This document shows, piece after piece, positions 1 to 7,999 of a stretch of DNA of 59,965 nucleotides (positions are counted from its first letter, which is position 1; every line of letters starts with the position of its first letter). The DNA is from JANMZR01 sp040385875. GTDB taxonomy: Bacteria; Bacteroidota; Bacteroidia; Cytophagales; Spirosomataceae. The DNA lies in the NCBI GenBank assembly GCA_040385875.1, contig JAZKGO010000060.1, positions 1 to 59,965 of the forward strand. The letters run 5' to 3'. The notes under the pieces are model-generated. The model made no database searches. It worked only from the letters and a program-made list of their open reading frames with translations, and was not told the DNA's origin. Made by a program: the position numbers and the translations under genes.

Positions 1-483
1 TTATTATGGAAGCAAAGCTTTGAAATTGGGGGTCAGCGATTAATGGATTTGTTTTTTCAGCAGGATCCAATTTTGCCATCTGAAGTGAAAAAATTACAAA
101 ATTATTGTCAAGAGAAGCTAATTTCATTAGCCAATGCCATTCATCAATATTCACCTCAAACTTTGGTAGGTTCTGCGGGTTCTTTTGAAACATTAGTAGA
201 TATTTATAATACCTCTGTTCAACCAAATATTATTACTCAATCTATCTCTTCATCATTGCCAATTGAAAGTTTTTACAATTCGTTTTATCAGTTTTTAGAA
301 AAAGACAGAGATGAACGTTTGAAAATTCCTGGAATGATTGAGCTTAGAGCAGATATGATTGTAGTGGCTTCAGTATTAATAGATTACGTGCTGAAGACAT
401 TTAATATAAAAGAATTATTTGTATCTAATTTTGCATTAAAAGAAGGGGTATTGTCAAAATTGGCCAATAATGAACCTTTGTAA
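1..483 (+). CDS. Ppx/GppA family phosphatase, C-terminal part
   Basis: C-terminal end of an exopolyphosphatase/guanosine pentaphosphate phosphatase family protein. The frame is open from base 1 (reading LLWKQSFEIGGQRLMDLFF), so the gene begins outside the window and the first ATG at 43 is internal. Supporting family features are the VGSAGSFETLVDIY segment and the stretch RLKIPGMIELRADMIV, matching the conserved 'ERxxxIPGxxxxRADMIVxxxxL' block of the ASKHA-fold phosphatases. Known family role: hydrolysis of polyphosphate or (p)ppGpp. The nucleotide-binding N-terminal half is not visible, so Ppx and GppA activities cannot be told apart. It is followed 40 nt downstream by ytxJ on the same strand. 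Confidence 0.85.
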   Translation, partial: LLWKQSFEIGGQRLMDLFFQQDPILPSEVKKLQNYCQEKLISLANAIHQYSPQTLVGSAGSFETLVDIYNTSVQPNIITQSISSSLPIESFYNSFYQFLEKDRDERLKIPGMIELRADMIVVASVLIDYVLKTFNIKELFVSNFALKEGVLSKLANNEPL

Positions 484-523
484 TATAATTATTGTAATAT
501 ATTCAACTAATTATATTCAAAAG

Positions 524-859
524 ATGAAGTGGAATCAATTAAATAATATTGATCAAATAGAAGACATCAAGCAAGAATCATTTGTGGCTCCAGTATTATT
601 ATTTAAACACAGTACCGCTTGCTCAATATCCTCAATGGCTATGAGCAGAATGGAAAGAAACTATGACCAAAGCAAGGTTGGTGATTTGAAACCCTATTAC
701 CTTGATTTACGCTCGTATCGAGATATTTCGAAAAAAATTTCGGAAGAGTTTTCCGTTCAACACGAGTCTCCTCAAGCCATTGTAATCTCAAAAGGTGAGG
801 CCATTTACGATGCTTCGCACTATGATATTTCCTTTGCCGAGATTGCTGAGAAGGTTTAA
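524..859 (+). CDS. ytxJ: YtxJ-type monothiol bacilliredoxin
   Basis: Thioredoxin-like protein of 111 residues in the YtxJ (DUF2847) family, called BrxC in Bacillus, which is linked to de-bacillithiolation of proteins. The single cysteine is in the motif HSTACSIS (Cys33), where the second position of the usual CxxC is absent; the C-terminal HESPQAIVISKG and YDASH blocks are typical of the family. An in-frame ATG exists at 470 inside the upstream gene, but the conserved N-terminus begins at MKWNQL, so 524 is chosen. Together with the BrxA/B-like gene at 48.3 kb it suggests that the organism uses bacillithiol. Cytoplasmic. Confidence 0.88.
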   Translation: MKWNQLNNIDQIEDIKQESFVAPVLLFKHSTACSISSMAMSRMERNYDQSKVGDLKPYYLDLRSYRDISKKISEEFSVQHESPQAIVISKGEAIYDASHYDISFAEIAEKV

Positions 860-915
860 AGTTTTTTTAACTTGACTTTTTATTGCATTCCAAATATTGC
901 TCTCTCATTAGGTGA

Positions 916-942
916 TTTTGCAAGCCAAATTTTGACTTGCAA
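916..942. terminator. Possible bidirectional hairpin between ytxJ and nadE
   Basis: Perfect 8-bp inverted repeat (TTTGCAAG ... CTTGCAAA) with an 11-nt loop lies between the convergent ends of ytxJ and nadE. No strong T-run follows on either side, so termination is only a guess. Confidence 0.3.
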
Positions 943-989
943 ATCCTTAATTTATTTGGGTGTTCTAATCATTTTTAGATGATTTATCA

Positions 990-3005
990 TTAAAACCCAA
1001 TCTTCCCTTTCTTTTTTGTTAATTCCCCCTTTTCAGCAAATTCTTTCATTTCAGCTAATTCTTTTGTAAATCCGCCAGACAAAATTGGGAATCTTAACCA
1101 AGACCGTGGGTCAAGATTTCTATCATCCACATGAAAGGCTGGGGCGTAACGCTCTCTTTTCCATTGATTTCGACACCAAAGGGTAAAGAATCTCTCAATC
1201 CAAAGTACTAATTGTGCAGTTGTATATTTATCTAAATATTCAGTTTTCAATAAAATGAAGCAATCTTTTACTGATTTTTTATCTCTGAAGGCATGTGTTT
1301 CAAGCGCATTCAAGAGCTCATAAGGCATAAGGTCGTCCTCATCCGATTGCAATTGATCGCTCGGGCGTAATTCAGCGGTAGGTTCTAAATTATTTACAGC
1401 ATTGAGGCCAGCAATTTTCAACGTTCCATCCAATCCAATATTTTCCAACCACTTTAGCCAATGTCTTAGAAATGGCTTATCGATACCAGCTATGGGCGAA
1501 ATGCTGCCAGCCGTGTCACCATCCATAGTGGCGTACCCAACGGAAGCTTCTGAACGATTAGAAGTGGCTAATAAAAGCGAATTATTGAGATTCGCAAGCA
1601 ACCAAGCTGATGGAGCCCTAACTCTTGCCTGTATATTTTGCATTGCAATATCATCCGTTGCCCATGTCAGATCTCTACCTATTGCCTTACTAATCAATCC
1701 TTTATATTCTTCAACAATATTATTAATGTCAATATCATAAAAAGTTGTGTTCAAGTCTGCAGCCAATGAAGTAGCTGAAAATCTTGTGGCAACTGAGCTA
1801 TTGGTGGTTCCTTGATACACATTAGTAATCATCACTTTGGCAAAATCTTCAACTGTTTTACACGTTTTTATTTTCGAATTATAAGCCATTTTTTGTTTGT
1901 ACCCATCTACTCCAAGTTCGTCAACAGCCATTTTTATGGACAAATAACACAAGGCCGTAATGGCTGAGGAATCGGCTCCACCTGATAGTGAGATAACCCA
2001 TCCTTGAGATTTTGATTTTCTCAAATAATCGAAAAGAGCCAAAGCAACGGCCCTAGCAAATTCTTCTTCTTTTTGGTAGCCTTTGGCTTCCCAATGTTCC
2101 AAAGCATAAATATTTTTTTCGGGTTTTATTTCTGGGAAAATATAATTGAAGCTGATTTTGTTAGGCGTATTGATAAATCGTAATCTATTTTGTGCTTGCT
2201 CCAATCGGCCTTTTTCCAAATCGATGATTCCGGTGAGTAGATAGTAATCTTTATAACTGAAACGGGTTCCTGAACGAACCATTTCACCCGCTTGAGCAAT
2301 CATAGCATCTCCATCAAAAATGGCTCGACCCGATTCATTACCCAATAAATTTGCATAAATATAGGCAATCCCAAATGCACGGGAACCATCTTGAATGAAG
2401 CGCTCACGGGTATTGGTTTTATAAAATGAGAAATGACTGGCGGTAGGATTCAGCACGATATCCACCCCATGTAAATACAAATCACGGCCAGGTCTATTGG
2501 ATACCCATGCATCTTCGCAAATTTCAAAACCTATTTTAACTCCCTCAATATCAAAGATATAATCACCTACTGGATAGCCAATTCCAGCAATTTTTATTTC
2601 AGCTTTTTCATTGGGAGGCCAGGCTTGAAACCAACGGGTTTCATAATGGATACCATTATTGGCTAAATTTTTTTTACAAACAAAACCTTTAATTTGTTTA
2701 TCAGCGATTAGGCAAGCAGCATTGAATATATGATTGTTGATTCGGATGGGTAAACCCACCACTACAATCATTCCTGAGGTAAATCCTACAATTTCATGCA
2801 ACATTTCCATTGCATTTACACAGGTATCGTTAGCCAAAAACATGTCGTCGCAGCCATAGCCAGTGATACAAAGCTCAGGCAAGCAAAGCAAAGAAACATT
2901 TTCGGAGCGAGCCTGCTCGATGCAATTGATAATATTGCTTTTATTGCCAAACCAATCAAGTGGTGTTTGATTTACAACTCCCGCAGCTACTTTTATTAAA
3001 TTCAT
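990..3005 (-). CDS. nadE: Glutamine-dependent NAD+ synthase
   Basis: Two-domain NAD+ synthetase, 671 residues, making NAD+ from deamido-NAD+, ATP and glutamine. Residues 1 to about 270 form a nitrilase-type glutaminase domain with the Glu44 / Lys111-112 / Cys163 triad (LPELCITGYG, CKKNLANNG, FEICEDAW). Residues from about 310 form the synthetase domain with the P-loop SGGADSS at 341-347. Length and architecture fit the long glutamine-dependent form found in many bacteria and eukaryotes. It stands alone, convergent to ytxJ. The ATG at 3005 begins the conserved N-terminus (MNLIKVAAG). Confidence 0.97.
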   Translation of the reverse strand: MNLIKVAAGVVNQTPLDWFGNKSNIINCIEQARSENVSLLCLPELCITGYGCDDMFLANDTCVNAMEMLHEIVGFTSGMIVVVGLPIRINNHIFNAACLIADKQIKGFVCKKNLANNGIHYETRWFQAWPPNEKAEIKIAGIGYPVGDYIFDIEGVKIGFEICEDAWVSNRPGRDLYLHGVDIVLNPTASHFSFYKTNTRERFIQDGSRAFGIAYIYANLLGNESGRAIFDGDAMIAQAGEMVRSGTRFSYKDYYLLTGIIDLEKGRLEQAQNRLRFINTPNKISFNYIFPEIKPEKNIYALEHWEAKGYQKEEEFARAVALALFDYLRKSKSQGWVISLSGGADSSAITALCYLSIKMAVDELGVDGYKQKMAYNSKIKTCKTVEDFAKVMITNVYQGTTNSSVATRFSATSLAADLNTTFYDIDINNIVEEYKGLISKAIGRDLTWATDDIAMQNIQARVRAPSAWLLANLNNSLLLATSNRSEASVGYATMDGDTAGSISPIAGIDKPFLRHWLKWLENIGLDGTLKIAGLNAVNNLEPTAELRPSDQLQSDEDDLMPYELLNALETHAFRDKKSVKDCFILLKTEYLDKYTTAQLVLWIERFFTLWCRNQWKRERYAPAFHVDDRNLDPRSWLRFPILSGGFTKELAEMKEFAEKGELTKKKGKIGF

Positions 3006-3190
3006 TGATAAAAATTTTATTCAAAACCTCTCAATTGAGTTTCAATCTTGTGAATTTAAGGAGATTTAAGGGAAATGTAAAAGATGGGATACTAAAATCA
3101 ATTAATGGAGCCAAATTTTGTTGCTTTCTGAGCCTTTAATCAATAATTATTATGACAAAAAGAGTCCAATAATAACAAAAAAAGTCCGAC

Positions 3191-3610
3191 CTAATTTCCA
3201 GACTTTCTCAAGGCTTCATATTTATGGTATTGGCTGGGACTTACCAATTGCTTGATACGAAAGTCAAAGTCGTCATTGATAGCTTGGAGGTCACTTATTT
3301 TTTGCTGGCTATTGTCGCTGTTCAACTTTACCTTTTCAATTTTTTCAGCCCTATTTTCACATAAATGATAAATTGTTTTAGCCTCAACTTCATTGAGGTC
3401 AAGTGTCAAAATAATTTTTTCGGCCAATTTATCCACTTTTTGATTGGAAGATTTTTGTACCCGGTTGGTTGATAATGAACTGATTGGGGCAGTATTTTGA
3501 TTATTTCTTAATTTGGATTTGGGTTGCTCTTGTATGAAGGCGAGATGATTGCCGTCCGCAAAATGTATATAAATAAACAAGAAAAGAAAAATAAGATTCA
3601 GACGCTTCAT
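3191..3610 (-). CDS. Small secreted helical protein, Spy-like
   Basis: About 139 residues when started at MKRLNL; the in-frame ATG at 3655 adds 15 residues ahead of what looks like a signal peptide (MKRLNLIFLFLFIYIHFADG) and is less likely. After a Ser/Asn/Gln-rich linker the C-terminal half is predicted helical and charged (about residues 60-135), in the style of the Bacteroidota periplasmic Spy/LTxxQ-like proteins: a 'ILTLDLNEVEAKTIY' helix, a charged helix, and 'LVSPSQYHKYEAL'. Function is not known; a chaperone-like or metal-stress role is only an analogy. It stands alone between nadE and pgk. Confidence 0.6.
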   Translation of the reverse strand: MKRLNLIFLFLFIYIHFADGNHLAFIQEQPKSKLRNNQNTAPISSLSTNRVQKSSNQKVDKLAEKIILTLDLNEVEAKTIYHLCENRAEKIEKVKLNSDNSQQKISDLQAINDDFDFRIKQLVSPSQYHKYEALRKSGN

Positions 3611-3722
3611 ATTTTTGCTGGTTTCAAATACTAACGCAAAATTACATTTTTCCATGAAACTAATTTGATTTTTGGTCTGATTTTAATGAGAATTTAATGC
3701 TTTCTTTTTAAAGATTTTGAAC

Positions 3723-3752
3723 AAAAAAAGTCCCAATTCATTGAACTGGGAC
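3723..3752 (-). terminator. Intrinsic terminator of pgk
   Basis: On the minus strand a 10-bp stem (GTCCCAGTTC / GAATTGGGAC, one G-T wobble) with a 3-nt loop is followed by seven Ts. It sits 26 nt past the pgk stop codon. Confidence 0.8.
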
Positions 3753-3777
3753 CTCCTCTGTTAAATTTTATGCTATT

Positions 3778-4965
3778 TTATTGTAAAGCGGCTACACCAG
3801 GTAAAACTTTGCCTTCCATGTATTCCAATAATGCTCCACCACCTGTGGATACATAAGAAACTCTTTCGCCATATCCTGCTTGATTGATTGCAGAAGCGGA
3901 GTCACCACCGCCTATTAATGAAAATGCACCGTTTTCTTCAGTAGCCTTTACCACAGCTTTTGCAATGGCGTTGGTGCCTTTAGCAAAATTTTTGAATTCA
4001 AATACTCCCATCGGGCCATTCCAAAGTATTGTTTTGGAATTTTCTACCACAGTTTTGAATAATTCAATTGACTCAGGACCGATATCCAGACCTTGCCAAC
4101 CATCTGGTATTGAGCCAGATACTACTACTTGGGTATTGGCATTGTTATTGAAATCATCCGCACAAAGATTGTCCACAGGCATGATTAATTTCACCCCTTT
4201 ATCTTCCGCTTTTTTAATTAATTCTTTTGCTAATTCTACTTTATCGGGCTCTGAAATTGATTTTCCGATTTTACCGCCTTGTGCTAATTGAAAAGTATAG
4301 GTCATTCCACCACCAATAATAAGGTTATCTACATTATCCAAAAGACGATCAATTAATAATATTTTATCAGAAATTTTGGAACCACCCATAATGGCTGTAA
4401 AAGGCCTTTCGGCATTTTCTAAAACTTTTTGTGCATTTTCAAGTTCAGCTTGCATTACAAATCCACAGATTCTGTCTTCGAAAAACTGTCCAACTACTGC
4501 TGTAGAGGCATGGGCTCTGTGGGCAGTGCCAAAAGCATCATTCACCCAAACATTTCCTAATACTGATAATTTTTTTGCAAAATCAAGGTCTCCTTTTTCC
4601 TCTTCTTTATAAAATCGGAGGTTTTCTAACAATAATATTTCACCTGGCTGTAAGCTTGCCGAAAGATCAATTGCGGATTGGCCAATACAATCATCCGCAA
4701 ATTTTACAGGTCTATTGAAAATAACAGACAATGGATTCACTAAGTGTCTAAGTGAATATTTATCAGTGGGTCCGTCTTTTGGCCTTCCCAAATGCGACAT
4801 TAATATCACAGAACCTCCATCAGCCAGTATTTTGTTGATAGTAGGTATGGTAGCTTTAATGCGAGTATCATCTGTGATTTCAAAGCGTTCATTTAAAGGC
4901 ACATTAAAATCAACTCGAATTAAGGCTTTTTTGCCATGGAAATTAAAGGTAGATACTGTTTGCAT
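3778..4965 (-). CDS. pgk: Phosphoglycerate kinase
   Basis: Glycolytic/gluconeogenic kinase, 395 residues, interconverting 1,3-bisphosphoglycerate + ADP and 3-phosphoglycerate + ATP. Visible family signatures: RVDFNVPLN near the N-terminus, LMSHLGRPK (substrate-binding His/Arg), IMGGSKISDKI at the start of the nucleotide domain, LWNGPMGVFE, and the C-terminal IGGGDSASA loop. Length is normal for bacterial Pgk. It is monocistronic, with a clear terminator just downstream. A possible -7 element (TATTTTTG, minus strand, 5046 to 5039) lies about 75 nt upstream of the start. Confidence 0.98.
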   Translation of the reverse strand: MQTVSTFNFHGKKALIRVDFNVPLNERFEITDDTRIKATIPTINKILADGGSVILMSHLGRPKDGPTDKYSLRHLVNPLSVIFNRPVKFADDCIGQSAIDLSASLQPGEILLLENLRFYKEEEKGDLDFAKKLSVLGNVWVNDAFGTAHRAHASTAVVGQFFEDRICGFVMQAELENAQKVLENAERPFTAIMGGSKISDKILLIDRLLDNVDNLIIGGGMTYTFQLAQGGKIGKSISEPDKVELAKELIKKAEDKGVKLIMPVDNLCADDFNNNANTQVVVSGSIPDGWQGLDIGPESIELFKTVVENSKTILWNGPMGVFEFKNFAKGTNAIAKAVVKATEENGAFSLIGGGDSASAINQAGYGERVSYVSTGGGALLEYMEGKVLPGVAALQ

Positions 4966-5146
4966 TTTTGTATTTTTTACAAAGTTTATAAAGGGGTATT
5001 ATGAATTTGAGAATAGTACAGGAATTAGTAATTTCATACAAAAATACAGGAATTGATATTTAAATTGTAAAATATAGTGCTTATTTGGATTATTCAAAAT
5101 CGAATGCAAAAAAATCTTTATTCAATCATATAAATCAGACAATCAA

Positions 5147-6469
5147 TTGGCTTACCCAACTGAAAAAATAGAACTTCCTCCTAAATACTATCTCGAATAT
5201 TTTACCTATCTGGTCGATTTTGTAGAGAGAAAATATGAACATATACTGAATGAAAATGAGAAGTTGTTCATTCAGCATTTCAAAATGCTTTCAGAGGATG
5301 AGCAATGCTTATTTATTCGCTTTGTGAACCGTTCAGGCCAATTTTTTAGAATTAATAAATTGAAATATGAGGAGATTGAGAATATACCTGAAGTCACCAA
5401 AAAATTAATTGACAAAAAATTTATTGAAAAACCGAACGAAACTTGGCTCAGGTTAGTAGATGAATTACTCTTTATTTTTCCGAAAAGTGAGCTCCTCCAA
5501 TTGTTTAAAACGGCTGGAATTTCATTTAAAGGACATGCAAGCTATACTAAAAATGAAACGGTTGTGAAATTGCTTTCTTTAATAGAGCTCAAAGAGTTGA
5601 TCCCATTAATTGCTGAATATGAGCCCGTTATAAAAATTAATTTTGAGCAAGAAGTAATGATGCTCAAATTTTTGTTTTTTGGAAATCGATACGACACCAT
5701 GACAGAGTTTGTCACTCGTGATCTTGGATTTCAGAAATATCAGCAGTTTGATGAAGATAAAATGGTGGCACATTTTGCCAACAGACAAGAGGCTGAGGAT
5801 AAGTTGGTGGTGAGTTTAGTGGGGGAGAAATTTTATGAATTAGCGGCTGACTTACCAGCAGCTGAATTGTGTATTTGGCTAATCAATTGGATAACAGTCA
5901 ATGAAGAAACATTGAGTGAGGCNNNNNNNNNNNNNNNNNNNNNNNNNNNNNNNNNNNNNNNNNNNNNNNNNNNNNNNNNNNNNNNNNNNNNNNNNNNNNN
6001 NNNNNNNNNNNNNNNNNNNNNNGCCCCATCTGACATTTATAAGCCAATTTTCTTTGAATTAAGGAGAGATAAGCTCATTGATAGGCTTGATTTGTTGGAG
6101 GATAAACTATCGTTATTGGATTTTATAGACAAAACTTTTATAGAAAAGCAGGGGATTACTAACCCTTTAGTGGATTGGTCGGCAATAACTTACCATTCGG
6201 TATTGAAACTCTGTGAGAAGTTGGAGCCAAATCATCTAAGAATGGTGATGCTAGAAATGGCCGTAAATTTGAAGAATAATACGCATGGTTTCCCGGATTT
6301 ATTTACTTGGAATACAGATAGTTATGAGTTTATAGAGGTGAAGTCTCCAAGTGATAACCTCTCGAATCAGCAGTTGTATTGGTTGCGATTTTTTGAAAGA
6401 ATTGGAATAAAATCTAAAGTTTTGAGGGTGGATTGGCTCAAAACTGACACCGAAAAATTATTTGATTAA
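5147..6469 (+). CDS. VRR-NUC domain nuclease, FAN1-like (interrupted by gap)
   Basis: Resembles the bacterial FAN1/VRR-NUC family of structure-specific DNA repair nucleases. The N-terminal part contains 'QCLFIRFVNRSGQFFRI' followed by KLKYEEI, as in FAN1, then a SAP-like helical segment (LLQLFKTAGISFKG). The C-terminal VRR-NUC domain shows the PD-(D/E)xK pattern GFPDLFTW ... YEFIEVKSPSDNLS and then QLYWLRFF. No ATG is available: the frame opens after a TAG at 5075-5077 and the first start-like codon is TTG at 5147; the next ATG would remove conserved sequence. A 100-N gap (5923-6022) lies in the middle, so true length and frame continuity are unknown. Confidence 0.8.
   Translation: MAYPTEKIELPPKYYLEYFTYLVDFVERKYEHILNENEKLFIQHFKMLSEDEQCLFIRFVNRSGQFFRINKLKYEEIENIPEVTKKLIDKKFIEKPNETWLRLVDELLFIFPKSELLQLFKTAGISFKGHASYTKNETVVKLLSLIELKELIPLIAEYEPVIKINFEQEVMMLKFLFFGNRYDTMTEFVTRDLGFQKYQQFDEDKMVAHFANRQEAEDKLVVSLVGEKFYELAADLPAAELCIWLINWITVNEETLSEXXXXXXXXXXXXXXXXXXXXXXXXXXXXXXXXXXAPSDIYKPIFFELRRDKLIDRLDLLEDKLSLLDFIDKTFIEKQGITNPLVDWSAITYHSVLKLCEKLEPNHLRMVMLEMAVNLKNNTHGFPDLFTWNTDSYEFIEVKSPSDNLSNQQLYWLRFFERIGIKSKVLRVDWLKTDTEKLFD
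5923..6022. other. Assembly gap (100 N)
   Basis: Exactly 100 N, a scaffolding placeholder inside the VRR-NUC gene. The true size is unknown; that the frame continues across it as written may be chance. Confidence 1.
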
Positions 6470-6579
6470 TTGCTTGACATTACCGATTCAAATCATTAGC
6501 TTTAATTAAGAAATAATAAAATTATGACTTACTATTTTGTTATTTCTTTTAATATATCTCCAATTTAAATTATAAGCGT

Positions 6580-6939
6580 ATGAAACTTCAGGTGCATTCA
6601 ATTCATTTCACTGCCGATCAAAAATTGTTGGCGTTTATTGAACAAAAGTTAAGCAAATTGGATCAATTTTACGACCGAATAATAAGTGGTGAAGTTTTTT
6701 TGAAATTAGATAAGGGTGAAAAAAACAAAACGCATAGTAAACTTTTAGAAATAAAAATCAACTTGCCAGGTGCGGTACTTTTTGTGAAAGAAACGGGCAA
6801 ATCATTTGAAGAAGCTGTGGATTTGGCTTTGGATATTTTGAAAGGACAATTGAAAAAATTTAAAGAAAAAATAATTGGTAAAGCCCCTGGTTTGGCCTTA
6901 GCCGTAGTTGATACAAACGAAGACGATGATTTTGAATAA
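6580..6939 (+). CDS. hpf: Ribosome hibernation-promoting factor, short form
   Basis: 119-residue member of the HPF/YfiA (sigma-54 modulation, S30EA) family that binds the 30S subunit and silences ribosomes in stationary phase. The sequence has the beta-alpha-beta-beta-beta-alpha layout: 'MKLQVHSIHFTADQKLLAFI', 'KLDQFYDRI', a basic hairpin, and the helix 'SFEEAVDLALDILKGQLKKF'. It lacks the C-terminal dimerisation domain of the long form, so it should act like short HPF/RaiA. Monocistronic, ended by a strong terminator shared with the converging YitT gene. Confidence 0.9.
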   Translation: MKLQVHSIHFTADQKLLAFIEQKLSKLDQFYDRIISGEVFLKLDKGEKNKTHSKLLEIKINLPGAVLFVKETGKSFEEAVDLALDILKGQLKKFKEKIIGKAPGLALAVVDTNEDDDFE

Positions 6940-6960
6940 AGTAGTTGGTTGTATTTAATT

Positions 6961-6990
6961 AAAAAAGGGAGCTGTGAAGCTCCCTTTTTT
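6961..6990 (+). terminator. Terminator of hpf, probably bidirectional
   Basis: Stem GGGAGC / GCTCCC with a TGTGAA loop, preceded by six As and followed by six Ts. The A-run and T-run make it usable from both strands; it sits between the converging hpf and YitT genes. Confidence 0.88.
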
Positions 6991-6997
6991 AATGCAT

Positions 6998-7903
6998 TTA
7001 GTGCTTAAAGGGTCGTTTTTTGATCATGCCACCTTTGGTGTCTTTAATGCTACTCATTACTACAAATGCCTCTGGGTCAATGCCTTCAATTTCAGCTCTG
7101 AGTCGGTGCAATTCAAGTCTGGTTACTACTGTATATACAATATCAATATTACTTGATTCCCCAGTTTTGCCATACCCCCCCTTACCATTATACACAGTCA
7201 CGCCCCGGCCTAGGGTTTCAACAATCATTTGTCGTATCATCTCGCTTTTAATGGAAATAATCGTTACTCCTGTATATTCTTCAATACCCTCAATCACAAA
7301 GTCAAGTGTTTTTGAGGCTGATAAATAGGTTACCATTGAATATAAGGCGATTTCAACAGATAATAAATAGGCCGCTGCCGCAAAAATAATGACATTGATA
7401 ATGATGATAATGTCGCCCATTGTAGTGGAAAGCTTTCTGCTGAGATAAATGGCCAATACTTCAGTGCCATCAATCACAGCCCCACCACGAACCGAAAGTC
7501 CAATACCAGCCCCCAGGAAAAAACCTCCAAAAAGTGCTACTAGAAGATTGTCGTCTGTAACATTAGGGAAATCGACAACCCCAACCACCAATGCGAGTCC
7601 TGAGATGGCTAGGGCTGTTTTTATGGCGAAGGTTTTATCAATAATAGTATAACCGAGTATTATAAATGGGATATTAATAACAATCAATAATATATAAAGG
7701 GGGATTTCGGTAAGAGCTGAAATAAGTAGTGAAATACCCGTAGCACCCCCATCGATAAAATGATTGGTCAATAAAAACCCTTTAAAGCCAAAGGCTGCCG
7801 AAAAAATACCAGCAGTAATTAAAATAAAGTCTTTTATATTGCGCTTCATGTTTGTTTTGCCCAGAAAAGATTCTTTTATTGTTTGTGTTTCTTCGATTTC
7901 CAT
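6998..7903 (-). CDS. YitT family membrane protein (DUF161/DUF2179)
   Basis: 301 residues. Five to six hydrophobic segments (roughly residues 25-215) form the YitT/DUF161 membrane unit, including the conserved 'FIDGGATGISLLIS' and 'RGGAVIDGTEVLAIYL' blocks. The C-terminal soluble part (about 220-290) is the DUF2179 domain with 'GRGVTVYNGKGGYGKTG', ending 'DPEAFVVMSSIKDTKGG'. The family is an inner-membrane protein of unknown substrate. Start at 7903 is taken; an in-frame ATG at 7849 (MKRNIKDF) would remove 18 polar residues and is equally possible. Confidence 0.9.
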   Translation of the reverse strand: MEIEETQTIKESFLGKTNMKRNIKDFILITAGIFSAAFGFKGFLLTNHFIDGGATGISLLISALTEIPLYILLIVINIPFIILGYTIIDKTFAIKTALAISGLALVVGVVDFPNVTDDNLLVALFGGFFLGAGIGLSVRGGAVIDGTEVLAIYLSRKLSTTMGDIIIIINVIIFAAAAYLLSVEIALYSMVTYLSASKTLDFVIEGIEEYTGVTIISIKSEMIRQMIVETLGRGVTVYNGKGGYGKTGESSNIDIVYTVVTRLELHRLRAEIEGIDPEAFVVMSSIKDTKGGMIKKRPFKH

Positions 7904-7933
7904 GTTTGCAATATAAATATATTTTTGGTTAAA

Positions 7934-7975
7934 ATAAAAAAACGTTGATTAGAGAATACATCACTAATCAACGTT
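7934..7975 (-). terminator. Terminator of metK
   Basis: Perfect 12-bp inverted repeat (AACGTTGATTAG / CTAATCAACGTT) with an 11-nt loop. On the minus strand it is followed by a T-rich run (TTTTTATTTT), and it lies 25 nt past the metK stop. Confidence 0.85.
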
Positions 7976-7999
7976 CTTAAGATTTTTGTATTACTACCT

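Noticed and set aside
1402..1740. Plus-strand ORF inside nadE
   Set aside because: Complement of a conserved coding region; no independent support.
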